From NCBI RefSeq assembly GCF_050753365.1, contig NZ_JBLZFY010000006.1:1-64000 (forward strand): a stretch of DNA of 64,000 nt, written 5' to 3'. Shown in pieces: positions 26,415-34,855 of this stretch. Position 1 is the stretch's first letter. Every line of letters begins with the position of its first letter. The position numbers were made by a program, and so were the translations under genes. The stretch is from Geminocystis sp050753365 (GTDB lineage Bacteria > Cyanobacteriota > Cyanobacteriia > Cyanobacteriales > Cyanobacteriaceae). The notes under the pieces were generated by a model. The model was not told the origin of the DNA. It worked only from the letters and a program-made list of their open reading frames with translations, and searched no databases.

Positions 26415-26948
26415 TTAGGCTAAAGCCACATCAATATTCACGGGGAATCTTAACGTATTAGCCACAGGAGACCAATTATTAGAATGACTAATTAAATCTT
26501 CTAACTCCTCTCTGGTGGCATCTCCTTCAACGTTTACCTTCACCCGAATATCTGTAAAACCTAATCTTTTTTCGGATAAATCCCCAATTCCCCAGACTCC
26601 AGTAATATTAATATCTCCTTCCAAATTCAATTCCAATTTCCTTAAATTAATGCCCCTGGTGATAGCGTTGGCGTGAATACCCACAGATAAGCATGAACCT
26701 AAAGCAGCTAACACCGCTTCCGAAGGATTAGGAGCAGTGTCTTCTCCTAGTAAGGTGAGAGGTTCATCAATGACATGGGCCGGTAAATCTCTCACATAGT
26801 TCAAATTACGGAATTTTCGCTCTAAAACTGTTTTCGTTTTTACAGTGGCGATCGCACTAGGATTATTCCGAGCTTTATTGGCTAACTGTTGCAATCCTTC
26901 TTTACTAATAGGGGTAATAATATCTTCTTGATGTGATGTTTGGGACAT
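26415..26948 (-). CDS. OsmC-family protein
   Basis: This 177-residue OsmC/Ohr-superfamily protein has the central helix ALGSCLSVGIHANAITRG, which carries the conserved first cysteine, and the C-terminal FTDIRVKVNVEG-type strand. At the position of the second active cysteine of peroxide-reducing Ohr/OsmC the sequence reads NWSPVANTL, so it is serine. A classical two-cysteine peroxidase mechanism is therefore unlikely, and the protein may act on persulfides, sulfenates or another electrophile. It lies 99 bases after the flavoprotein gene start and 118 bases from the cysteine desulfurase gene on the same strand, so all three are probably coexpressed. Confidence 0.82.
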   Translation of the reverse strand: MSQTSHQEDIITPISKEGLQQLANKARNNPSAIATVKTKTVLERKFRNLNYVRDLPAHVIDEPLTLLGEDTAPNPSEAVLAALGSCLSVGIHANAITRGINLRKLELNLEGDINITGVWGIGDLSEKRLGFTDIRVKVNVEGDATREELEDLISHSNNWSPVANTLRFPVNIDVALA

Positions 26949-27066
26949 AATTTTTCAAAAAATATAATTAAATTGTTTTTTAATTATATCCTAAAACATT
27001 TAAAAAAGAAACAAGGATTGATTGGTAGGTTGGGTTGAAAAAAGGAAACCCAACAAAATAAGGAAA

Positions 27067-28695
27067 TTAACTTAATGCTTGATGGCGGATTCGATCGAGT
27101 GCATTTACTAATACATCAATTTCCTCTTTGGTATTATAAAAAGCAAAAGAAGGGCGCACCGTTGCTTCTAAGCCAAAACGTCTTAAAATAGGTTGGGCGC
27201 AATGATGCCCGGCACGAACCGCTATACCTTCTTTATTCAAGGCTTCGCCGATAGTTGTGGGATTAATTCCGTCTAAAATAAAGGAGATAACGGAGGCTTT
27301 TTCCGTTGCCGTACCGATAAAATGTAAACCATTGATGGTTTTAAGCCCTTCGGTAGCATATTCCAGTAATTCATGTTCATAACGGGCAATATTCTGTAAG
27401 CCTATGCGTTGCACATATTTTAACGCCGTAGCTAATCCTACCGCATCGGCAATGTTTCCTGTACCTGCTTCAAAACGAGTGGGAGTATTACGATAAATGG
27501 TTCGATCGAAAGTTACATCCACAATCATATTACCGCCTCCCTGCCAAGGAGGAGAAGCATTGAGTAAATCTTCCTTACCATAAACAACACCGATGCCCGT
27601 GGGAGCGAAGATTTTATGCCCAGAAAACACCAACCAATCCACATCTAAACTTTGTACATCAAGGGGAATATGAGGCACAGATTGAGCAGAATCTAATAAG
27701 ACTTTAGCCCCGAAACGATGGGCTAAATCGATGATTTCACGGGCGGGGGTAATCGTACCTAAAGCATTGGAAACATGGGAGAAAGCCACTAATTTGGTGC
27801 GAGAATTGAGTAATTGTTGATACTCCGACAAAATAATTTGCCCACTGTCATCCACAGGAATTACCCTTAATTTTGCTCCCGTTTGAGAGGCTAACTGTTG
27901 CCAAGGTACAATATTAGCGTGGTGTTCTAAATGGCTTAAAATAATTTCATCTCCCGACTTAAGGTTTTGTACACCCCAAGTTTTTGCCACGAGGTTAATT
28001 CCTTCCGTTGTGCCTCTAACAAAGATAATTTCATTCACAGAAGAAGCATTGATAAAGTTTGCTACTGTAGCTCTAGCTTCCTCGTAAGCATCCGTAGCTC
28101 TGGAGGCTAATTCGTGAGCGGCACGGTGGATATTAGAGTTTTCGTGGCTATAAAAGTAAGCAAGTCGATCGATCACTACTTGGGGTTTATGAGTGGTAGC
28201 GGCATTATCAAACCAAATTAAGGGTTTACCGTTTACCGTTTCTTTTAGGATAGGAAAGTCATGGCGGATGGTTTCCACGTCAAAGCCTTCTATCTTGCCT
28301 TGATCTACTAAATGAGGTACATAAAAGGAAGTATTATTCTCAAGGGGTAAATTTCCATCGGAAGGATAGGTTAAAGTTTCTAAAAAATAATATTGGGGAA
28401 TGAATTTGTCGGGAGTAGGAATCCCTGACGGGGTAATTTCTGAGGGTAAGGAAATAGGGGATAAATCTTCTGGGGATGAACAATATTTATTCGTAATGCT
28501 ATTGGTGTTGACATCGGGAATTAAAATATTCACGGTATCTTCTGGGATGGTTGGAGAATTATCTTGATTAATTTGTTGGAATAATGCAGTGGCTAAGTTT
28601 TCCAATATTTCGGGGTGAAAAAAGGGGTTATGTCCATTTTGCTGTAACTCTGGCACTTCGATCGATTTAACTGTATTAATTTCTGATTTTGTCAT
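27067..28695 (-). CDS. SufS-type cysteine desulfurase with encapsulin cargo-type N-terminus
   Basis: This PLP enzyme removes sulfur from cysteine, leaving a persulfide and alanine. With the start at MTKSEINTVK (28695) it has 542 residues. The frame extends to 28788 but that part overlaps a dispersed repeat and is unlikely. Residues 1 to about 150 are a low-complexity Pro-, Ser- and Asn-rich region with one amphipathic segment (NPFFHPEILENLATALFQQI), followed by the complete SufS domain (VETIRHDFPIL, WFDNAATTHKP, the PLP lysine Lys361 in FSGHKIFAPTG, catalytic Cys499 in RAGHHCAQPILRRFG). Family 2A encapsulins package such desulfurases by a disordered N-terminal domain. The gene for the shell protein is immediately upstream, so this is almost certainly the cargo. 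Confidence 0.93.
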   Translation of the reverse strand: MTKSEINTVKSIEVPELQQNGHNPFFHPEILENLATALFQQINQDNSPTIPEDTVNILIPDVNTNSITNKYCSSPEDLSPISLPSEITPSGIPTPDKFIPQYYFLETLTYPSDGNLPLENNTSFYVPHLVDQGKIEGFDVETIRHDFPILKETVNGKPLIWFDNAATTHKPQVVIDRLAYFYSHENSNIHRAAHELASRATDAYEEARATVANFINASSVNEIIFVRGTTEGINLVAKTWGVQNLKSGDEIILSHLEHHANIVPWQQLASQTGAKLRVIPVDDSGQIILSEYQQLLNSRTKLVAFSHVSNALGTITPAREIIDLAHRFGAKVLLDSAQSVPHIPLDVQSLDVDWLVFSGHKIFAPTGIGVVYGKEDLLNASPPWQGGGNMIVDVTFDRTIYRNTPTRFEAGTGNIADAVGLATALKYVQRIGLQNIARYEHELLEYATEGLKTINGLHFIGTATEKASVISFILDGINPTTIGEALNKEGIAVRAGHHCAQPILRRFGLEATVRPSFAFYNTKEEIDVLVNALDRIRHQALS

Positions 28696-28827
28696 ATATT
28701 TAATTTTATTTATATAAGTAGGTTGGATTGAGATAACGAAACCCAACAATTTATCAATTTTATTTCTCGGTTGAGGTGGGTTGAACATTGTTCAACCCCT
28801 ACAATACTTCTGTTTACTGATGATGTT

Positions 28828-28844
28828 GGTGGGCATTGCCCACC
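28828..28844. repeat. GGTGGGCATTGCCCACC palindrome
   Basis: A 17-base palindrome just downstream of the encapsulin stop codon. The same or nearly the same sequence is 3' of genes at 39827, 41129 and 50640. It could act as an mRNA 3' hairpin or belong to a dispersed repeat family. Confidence 0.6.
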
Positions 28845-28851
28845 CTACTTT

Positions 28852-29787
28852 TTAGCTATAGTTATAGGTGTGATAATGGTTGACATCGACATTTTCTAAG
28901 ACGGCTACAGCATCATCCGTTAAAATGGCGAGGGATGAATACAAGGAAATTAAGTAAGATGCGATCGCCTTCCGACTGATACCCATAAATCTGACGGATA
29001 AGCCTAAACCTTGTTGTCCGGGTAAATTAGGTTGATATAAACCTATTACCCCTTGACGATTTTCTCCCACACGCAATAATACTATATTGCTTTTCCCTTC
29101 TTCACTCACCGCTAATTTATCCGAAGGAATAAGGGGTACACCACGCCATGTGATGAATTGAGATCCAAATAAAGAAACCGTAGCAGGTGGCACTCCCCGA
29201 CGGGTGGCTTCTCTCCCAAAAGCTGCGATCGCACGAGGATGAGCTAAAAAGAAGGCTGGTTCTTTCCATACCTTCACCAATAATTCATCCAAATCATCAG
29301 GAGTAGGAGCATTATTACGAGGTTGAATCCGTTGACTAGAGACGATATTATGGAGTAATCCGTATTCATGGTTATTGATTAACTCGCTCTCTTGACGTTC
29401 CTTTAAAATTTCAATAGTTACTCTTAATTGCTCATGAATTTGATCTTGAGGACTATTGTAAAGGTCAGAAATACGAGTATGAATATCTAAAACCGTATTC
29501 ACCGCACTTAAAAAATACTCCCTCGGATGATCTTCATAATCTACAAATGTTTCGGGTAATTCACGCTCATCTCGTTCCGAAGCTACAACCTTAACATGAG
29601 AAGCATCTTTTACCTTGTTTAAGCGGTAAATACCAGCCTCTACAGAAGTCCAATGTAATAAACGAAGAAACCAACGGGGAGTAATACTCGCTAGTTGAGG
29701 AGGGGTTTTTGTCGCATTTGCTAACTGTCTAGCGGCAACATCCCCTAAAGATAATTGTTGTATATTCAAATTTTCATTAACTGTCAT
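28852..29787 (-). CDS. srpI: Family 2A encapsulin shell protein SrpI
   Basis: This 311-residue HK97-fold shell protein self-assembles into a protein nanocompartment. Much of the sequence matches what I recall of Synechococcus elongatus SrpI: DVAARQLANATKT, SITPRWFLRLLHW, DERELPETFVDYE, PREYFLSAVNTVLDIHTRIS, APTPDDLDELL, VWKEPAFFLAHPRAIAAFGR, TRRGVPPATVSLFGSQF, TWRGVPLIPSDKLA, and VRFMGISRKAIASYLISLYS. SrpI is known to be induced by sulfur starvation and to enclose a cysteine desulfurase. Here the desulfurase follows directly and the srpH- and srpG-type cysteine-synthesis genes precede it, so the complete set for a sulfur-handling compartment is present. Its length matches the family, and AAGGA stands upstream of the ATG. 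Confidence 0.95.
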   Translation of the reverse strand: MTVNENLNIQQLSLGDVAARQLANATKTPPQLASITPRWFLRLLHWTSVEAGIYRLNKVKDASHVKVVASERDERELPETFVDYEDHPREYFLSAVNTVLDIHTRISDLYNSPQDQIHEQLRVTIEILKERQESELINNHEYGLLHNIVSSQRIQPRNNAPTPDDLDELLVKVWKEPAFFLAHPRAIAAFGREATRRGVPPATVSLFGSQFITWRGVPLIPSDKLAVSEEGKSNIVLLRVGENRQGVIGLYQPNLPGQQGLGLSVRFMGISRKAIASYLISLYSSLAILTDDAVAVLENVDVNHYHTYNYS

Positions 29788-29903
29788 GAATAAATAGTCC
29801 TTATTGATTTGTGTTTACCGTTTTTATTTTCATGATTAGAAAAAATCTCTCTAACACCCCAACACCCCAACACCTTCACAAAAAAATTGGCAATAGGCAC
29901 AAT

Positions 29904-30860
29904 TCAAATTCCAGCCCCTTCATCGAAAATTTCTTGTCTAACTTTGGCTTGGCTAACAAAACTACCAGGTGGCACACTGCGAGTTAACCAAACGTTACCG
30001 CCAATGGTTGCCCCTTTACCAACGGTGATTCTGCCTAAAATGGTTGCCCCTGAATAAATTACGACATCATCTTCGATGATAGGATGACGAGCATTTCCTT
30101 TGATTACACTGCCTGTATTGTCTCTAGGGAAACTTTTTGCCCCTAAAGTTACAGCTTGATAGATGCGAACTCGATCGCCGATAATAGTAGTTTCACCAAT
30201 TACTACTCCCGTACCATGATCAATGAAGAAACTGTTACCAATGGAAGCCCCCGGATGAATGTCAATGCCCGTAAGAGAATGACCAATTTCAGCGATAATT
30301 CGGGCTAATAAAGGGGAATTAAGCAGAAAAAGGGCATGGGCGATGCGATGATAACTAATGGCTGTTACCCCCGGATAGCAGAATAGTATTTCATCAAGGT
30401 TCTTAGCGGCAGGATCACCATGATAAGCGGCGATGACATCACTTTCTAATAGAGATTTGATTTGGGGTAACTGGGCGATAAAACCTTTAATCGTTTCTTG
30501 GGCTTGGCTTTTAATTAAATTGGAATCTAAGTGTAATTCATTACCTAATAACCAACGCTCTCGTTCGATCTGATTTTGCAGTAAATCAAGGGCTTCACTA
30601 AGATTATGTCCGATGAAATAACGGAGGGAATTTTGTCCTAATTCGGGATTGCCTAAATGAAAAGGAAACAAAACCGCTCGAATTTGATCAACAATGCGAA
30701 ATAGAGCATCCCTTGAAGGCAAGGGTACAGGATTTTTTTTGAGAAATTGAGGAGAAAGGGGTTGAGATAACAAATCGATAATCTCATCTAAATTTCCCCT
30801 GTCGGAAGTATTCTCTATGACTTGAGGGCTAATTTTTGTGACATTATCATCGATTGTCAT
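29904..30860 (-). CDS. srpH: Serine O-acetyltransferase SrpH/CysE type
   Basis: This enzyme forms O-acetylserine from serine and acetyl-CoA, the carbon skeleton for cysteine. The 318 residues comprise an N-terminal helical part of about 180 residues (longer than short CysE forms) and a left-handed beta-helix with hexapeptide repeats: GIDIHPGASIGNSFFIDHGT, GVVIGETTIIGDRVRIYQAV, TLGAKSFPRD, with the catalytic His in DHGTG and the substrate-binding HPIIEDDVVIYSGATIL. The start ATG overlaps the stop codon of the cysteine synthase gene by 4 bases, so the two enzymes are coupled, which suits their known complex. It precedes the shell gene by 116 bases. Confidence 0.93.
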   Translation of the reverse strand: MTIDDNVTKISPQVIENTSDRGNLDEIIDLLSQPLSPQFLKKNPVPLPSRDALFRIVDQIRAVLFPFHLGNPELGQNSLRYFIGHNLSEALDLLQNQIERERWLLGNELHLDSNLIKSQAQETIKGFIAQLPQIKSLLESDVIAAYHGDPAAKNLDEILFCYPGVTAISYHRIAHALFLLNSPLLARIIAEIGHSLTGIDIHPGASIGNSFFIDHGTGVVIGETTIIGDRVRIYQAVTLGAKSFPRDNTGSVIKGNARHPIIEDDVVIYSGATILGRITVGKGATIGGNVWLTRSVPPGSFVSQAKVRQEIFDEGAGI

Positions 30861-31834
30861 GCTGCTAACCCTTGTTCATTAAAGACTCCCTCAAATAATA
30901 CAGAACTGAGATAACGCTCACCAGAGTCAGGTAAAATAACGACTATGGTTTTCCCTTGATATTCTGGTTTTTGGGCTAGTCTCACGGCAACTGCCGCCGC
31001 TGCACCACTAGAAATTCCTGATAAAATACCTTCTTCTTTGGCTAGTTTTTGGGCGTATAAAATAGCTTCTTCGTTAGTTACTCTCTCTACGGTATCAACT
31101 AATGATAAGTCGAGTACTTTTGGCACAAACCCAGCACCGATACCTTGGATTTTATGAGGACCAGATTTGACGGTTTCTCCTGTGATAGTTTGAGTAATCA
31201 CGGGGCTATTTTCTGGCTCAACGGCGATACTTTGTATTGCTTTACCTTTAGTTTTTTTGATATACCGAGAAACTCCCGTAATTGTGCCACCAGTGCCGAC
31301 TCCCGATACTAAAACGTCGATCGAGCCTTCCGTATCGTCCCAAATTTCAGGACCTGTAGTGGTTTCATGAATACGAGGATTGGCAGGATTACAGAATTGT
31401 TGCAGTAAAACGTATTTATCAGGGTTGGAAGCCACGATTTCTTCTGCTTTGGCGATCGCCCCAATCATCCCTTTAGAACCTTCTGTCAGTACCAAATTAG
31501 CACCATAAGCTCGTAAAAGTTTGCGTCTTTCTAAACTCATGGTTTCGGGCATGGTTAAGGTAACGGGAATCCCCTTCGATGCTGCAACAAAAGCTAAAGC
31601 GATACCCGTATTTCCGCTAGTGGGTTCAACAATTTCCTTCCCCTCCCCTAGTAAACCTCGTTCCTCGGCATCCCAAATTAAAGCCGAACCAAGACGGCAT
31701 TTCACCGAGTAAGCGGGGTTACGCCCTTCAATTTTCGCCAATATAGTCGCATTACTATCCCCGGCTAAACGATTTAAACGTACCAGAGGAGTTTTCCCAA
31801 TGGAAAGACTATTATCTTTATACCAATTAGCCAT
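30857..31834 (-). CDS. srpG: Cysteine synthase SrpG (O-acetylserine sulfhydrylase)
   Basis: This PLP enzyme combines O-acetylserine with sulfide to make cysteine. The ATG at 31834 is preceded by GCAAGGAGTAACTTTG, a good ribosome-binding site, so the TTG three bases upstream is not used. With this start there are 325 residues. NPAYSVKCRLG carries the PLP lysine (Lys45), EPTSGNTGIALAF binds the substrate, SGVGTGGTITGVSRYI holds the phosphate of PLP, and GISSGAAAAVAV is typical for CysK/CysM. It is the first gene of the block srpG-srpH-srpI-desulfurase, and its promoter is seen at 31864-31892. Confidence 0.94.
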   Translation of the reverse strand: MANWYKDNSLSIGKTPLVRLNRLAGDSNATILAKIEGRNPAYSVKCRLGSALIWDAEERGLLGEGKEIVEPTSGNTGIALAFVAASKGIPVTLTMPETMSLERRKLLRAYGANLVLTEGSKGMIGAIAKAEEIVASNPDKYVLLQQFCNPANPRIHETTTGPEIWDDTEGSIDVLVSGVGTGGTITGVSRYIKKTKGKAIQSIAVEPENSPVITQTITGETVKSGPHKIQGIGAGFVPKVLDLSLVDTVERVTNEEAILYAQKLAKEEGILSGISSGAAAAVAVRLAQKPEYQGKTIVVILPDSGERYLSSVLFEGVFNEQGLAA

Positions 31835-31863
31835 CAAAGTTACTCCTTGCGATATTTAATTAA

Positions 31864-31892
31864 ATTTTAAAACATTCTCATTGCAAAAGCAA
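31864..31892 (-). promoter_or_regulatory. Promoter of srpG-srpH-srpI block
   Basis: Read on the minus strand, TTGCTT (31892-31887) and TAAAAT (31869-31864) are separated by 17 bases, and the ATG of srpG is 30 bases downstream. The spacer contains TTGCAATGAGAATGTTT. The AATGTTTT part recurs upstream of the rhodanese genes, but the base composition makes chance matches likely. Confidence 0.5.
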
Positions 31893-32074
31893 ATATATTA
31901 AAATAATTTTACAATTAAATTAGGGTTTAAAAAAGTATTTTGATGAGGGTAAGCAACAAGCAACAGTGAAAAAAAATGATTTTAATTTTGCAAGAGGTCT
32001 ATTACTACTTACTCTTTTACCAAATACGTCTTAAAACAATCTTTATCGGAATTTATATCTATGTCAAAAACATA

Positions 32075-32104
32075 TTGACATGAATACTGATCCTATTCTA
32101 AGAT
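32075..32104 (+). promoter_or_regulatory. Candidate promoter of MgtC copy 2
   Basis: TTGACA at 32075-32080 and TAAGAT at 32099-32104 with an 18-base spacer lie 94 bases before the ATG. Together with the srpG promoter it occupies most of the 360-base divergent region, which has no coding frame. Confidence 0.5.
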
Positions 32105-32197
32105 AAAATGTTAACCTTTTCTTAACCTTTATGTTGTGACAAAAGTCATTAAGAAAAAAATACTGAGCAACTTTTGCTAAAGAGAGGATAAGTAATA

Positions 32198-32899
32198 ATG
32201 AGTTGGACAGATTTTGCCCTCAGAATCACTGTAGCGTTTTTGTTAGGTTCAGTATTGGGGTTTGAACGTCAATGGCGACAAAGAATGGCAGGTTTACGCA
32301 CCAGTACTTTAGTTTCTACAGGCTCTGCCTTATTTGTATTATTATCTGTATTAACTCCTAATGATGCTAGTCCGACTCGTATAGCGGCTCAAGTGGTTTC
32401 AGGAATTGGATTTTTAGCAGGGGGTGTTATTTTAAGAGAAGGTATCACCGTTAGGGGGTTGAATACGGCGGCTACGATTTGGTGTTCGGCGGCGATTGGC
32501 TCTTTAGCTGGTGGTGGGTTCATCTATCAGGCTTTTATGGGTGCGATCGCAGTTTTACTTTCCAATACGGTTTTACGCCCTATTGCCCATCGTATTAATC
32601 AACAATCCTTACAAGGTACAGAAAGACAGTTGGCTTATCAATTTTCTTTAGTCTGTCAACGAAAACAGGAAATTCACGTCAGAGCATTATTATTACAATC
32701 TTTAAACTCTAGTAATATAACCCTTCGCTCGTTACACAGTGAAGATTTTAGAGATACAACGGATAAGGTGGAAGTAGAAGCAGAAATGATGACTCAAACT
32801 AGGGATGATCAACTTTTAGAACAAATTGCCAGTAGATTAAGTTTGCAAAAAGGCGTTATTTCCGTGAGTTGGCGAGTATTAGAAGAAGAATTTGGTTAA
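32198..32899 (+). CDS. MgtC/SapB-family membrane protein, copy 2
   Basis: The 233 residues are about 88 percent identical to the copy at 17681-18382. The membrane core (GFERQWRQRMAGLRTSTLV, GIGFLAGGVILREG) is almost unchanged. The differences concentrate near LHSEDFRDTTDKVEVEAEMM in the soluble tail, which suggests the regulatory part is diverging. It is the first gene of a + strand group that continues with a rhodanese and two FAD/NAD-binding proteins. The region after its stop codon also resembles that after copy 1 (CAAATTAAxTTAAAATGTTTT). Confidence 0.88.
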   Translation: MSWTDFALRITVAFLLGSVLGFERQWRQRMAGLRTSTLVSTGSALFVLLSVLTPNDASPTRIAAQVVSGIGFLAGGVILREGITVRGLNTAATIWCSAAIGSLAGGGFIYQAFMGAIAVLLSNTVLRPIAHRINQQSLQGTERQLAYQFSLVCQRKQEIHVRALLLQSLNSSNITLRSLHSEDFRDTTDKVEVEAEMMTQTRDDQLLEQIASRLSLQKGVISVSWRVLEEEFG

Positions 32900-32937
32900 T
32901 TTGATAGCTGTGGGGTGGCAAAAATTATCAAATTAAC

Positions 32938-32970
32938 TTAAAATGTTTTTCAATACAATTAAAATTAAAA
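32938..32970 (+). promoter_or_regulatory. Conserved element before rhodanese gene
   Basis: TTAAAATGTTTTTCAATACA followed by ATTAAAATTAAAA matches, with few changes, the segment upstream of the exported sulfurtransferase gene on the minus strand (38854-38818: TTAAATGTTTTTCATTGCAA then TTAAAAATAAA). The shared core is ATGTTTTTCA, a T-rich sequence in an AT-rich genome, so the functional meaning is uncertain. Confidence 0.4.
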
Positions 32971-32983
32971 CAGAATAAGGAAA

Positions 32984-33379
32984 ATGGCACATCCCGATTT
33001 AACGCAAAGAATCGCAGAAATAAAAACAAGGATTCAACAGGTTTCCCCCGATGATGTTGTAAACATTATCGAAAATCTCGATCGTAAAATTGTAATTTTA
33101 GATGTGAGAGAAGACTCGGAGTATGAAACAGGACATTTAGCCACAGCAATCAATCTTCCCTACATCGAAATAGAGGAGAAAATTAACCACATTATTACAG
33201 ATAAATCAGCGACGATCGTATCTTATTGCCAAAGTGGAAATCGTAGTGCCTTAGCCACCGATACTTTAAATAAATTGGGTTATGAAAATGCTGTATCTTT
33301 AGCTGGAGGAATTACAGCATGGAAAACCGAAGGAAAAGCCGTCATCAATAAAGATTTCAGTCCAAATACCTCACATTAA
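32984..33379 (+). CDS. Single-domain rhodanese (sulfurtransferase)
   Basis: This 131-residue cytosolic protein has a complete rhodanese domain: an N-terminal amphipathic helix, then IVILDVREDSEYETGHLATA and the active loop SYCQSGNRSA with persulfide-forming Cys82, followed by LAGGITAWKTEG. Such proteins carry sulfane sulfur between donors and acceptors. AAGGA is placed well before the ATG. The stop codon is 14 bases from the next gene, an FAD/NAD(P)-binding protein, so the two are one unit, and the persulfide dioxygenase fusion downstream fits the same sulfane-sulfur theme. Confidence 0.9.
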   Translation: MAHPDLTQRIAEIKTRIQQVSPDDVVNIIENLDRKIVILDVREDSEYETGHLATAINLPYIEIEEKINHIITDKSATIVSYCQSGNRSALATDTLNKLGYENAVSLAGGITAWKTEGKAVINKDFSPNTSH

Positions 33380-33393
33380 ATCAATTAAAACTT

Positions 33394-34851
33394 ATGATTA
33401 ATAACGTTGTTTCTATTTCTAATATCCCCACAGTTGCTATTATTGGTGGTGGTTTTAGTGGTTCATTAATTGCTACTCATTTACTCAGAAATGCTACTCA
33501 ACCTTTAAAGATTAAATTGATCGATCGCAATGGTGAATTTGGTAAAGGTATTGCTTACTCCACGAAGGAAAATACTGATTTACTCAATGTTCCAGCAGGT
33601 AAGATGAGTGCTTTTCCTGATGATGCAGATCATTTATTACGTTGGCTAGAGTCTAACTCTACCACCCTCCAGTCTTTACTTCCTTCCCGAATATCCCATC
33701 GCACTTTTATCCCCCGTCAGGTGTACGGTTTATATATTCAATCAGTTCTCACGGAAGCACAAAATAGTTGCACTAATCATGTTTATTTAGAAAAGTTAAA
33801 TCATGAAGCTATTTCGATCGAAAAGACTAACCAAGGGGTTTTGATTTCTCTTGATAATAACCAACATTTTCCAGCGGATAAAGTTATTTTAGCCATTGGT
33901 AATTCTCCCTCTAATCCTTCGCAAAGTCACAATAATTACTCTTATAATGCGTGGTCAAGTTCAGCGTTAGACAATATTGATTCTAATGCAGATATATTAT
34001 TAGTGGGTACGGGTTTAACGATGGTAGATATAGTTACATCTTTACATAGTCGCAATCATCAAGGAAAAATATATGCTCTTTCTCGTCGGGGATTATCCCC
34101 CCAAAGTCATAAAAAAACCACTCCTTATCCGCTTTTTTTGACGGTAGAGAATGCTCCTTTAAATATCTTAAAATTATTTAAACTAATTCGTCATGAGGTG
34201 AGAAAAGGTCACGCTTTAGGTTACAATTGGAGATCGATCATTGATTCATTGCGCCCTATAACTCAACAATTATGGCAAAAATTACCGAAAACTGAGCAAA
34301 AACGGTTTTTACGTCATCTTACCCCCTATTGGGATATTCACCGTCATCGCATTGCCCCCAATGTGGGTGAGATTATCCACGCTAAATTAAAATCAGGACA
34401 ATTGACTATCAATGCTGGAAGAATTAAAAGTTATCAAGTTCAAGAAGATAAAACAAAAGTCATAATTCGTCCACGTTATCAAAAGCAAAATACCGTTATT
34501 TTAGTCGATCGAGTGATTCATTGTCAGGGTATTGCCAACGATTATCGTAGTATATCTCATCCTCTGATTACCAACCTACAAGTACAAGGATTAATTCGCC
34601 TCAATAGTTTAGGTTTAGGCATCGATACCGATGGCAAAGGAAGAATCCTCAATGGTAATGGTAAAATTTCAGGATTATTATATACGATCGGCACTCCATG
34701 CCGGGGTGATTTATGGGAAACAACGGCTGTACCAGAATTAAGAAAACAAGCTCAAACCTTAGCAGAAAATATTTTAGCAGATTTAGAAGTGCAAAAAATA
34801 GAGTTAGTAACGACTCCATCTTTACGAAATGTATTGCCTAAAATTGCCTAG
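33394..34851 (+). CDS. FAD/NAD(P)-binding protein (NAD_binding_9 type)
   Basis: This 485-residue flavoprotein has an N-terminal Rossmann fingerprint (VAIIGGGFSGSLIATHLL) and a conserved GKGIAYSTKENTDLLNVPAG, the pattern of the NAD_binding_9 family. A second nucleotide-binding-like motif is DILLVGTGLTMVDIVTSL. The family is poorly characterised and has been proposed to act in oxidation of reduced sulfur or hydroxylation. The next gene begins with a close paralogue fused to a persulfide dioxygenase, and the rhodanese is 14 bases upstream, so a role in sulfide or persulfide chemistry is plausible. The substrate cannot be read from the sequence. Confidence 0.82.
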   Translation: MINNVVSISNIPTVAIIGGGFSGSLIATHLLRNATQPLKIKLIDRNGEFGKGIAYSTKENTDLLNVPAGKMSAFPDDADHLLRWLESNSTTLQSLLPSRISHRTFIPRQVYGLYIQSVLTEAQNSCTNHVYLEKLNHEAISIEKTNQGVLISLDNNQHFPADKVILAIGNSPSNPSQSHNNYSYNAWSSSALDNIDSNADILLVGTGLTMVDIVTSLHSRNHQGKIYALSRRGLSPQSHKKTTPYPLFLTVENAPLNILKLFKLIRHEVRKGHALGYNWRSIIDSLRPITQQLWQKLPKTEQKRFLRHLTPYWDIHRHRIAPNVGEIIHAKLKSGQLTINAGRIKSYQVQEDKTKVIIRPRYQKQNTVILVDRVIHCQGIANDYRSISHPLITNLQVQGLIRLNSLGLGIDTDGKGRILNGNGKISGLLYTIGTPCRGDLWETTAVPELRKQAQTLAENILADLEVQKIELVTTPSLRNVLPKIA

Positions 34852-34855
34852 AGAT

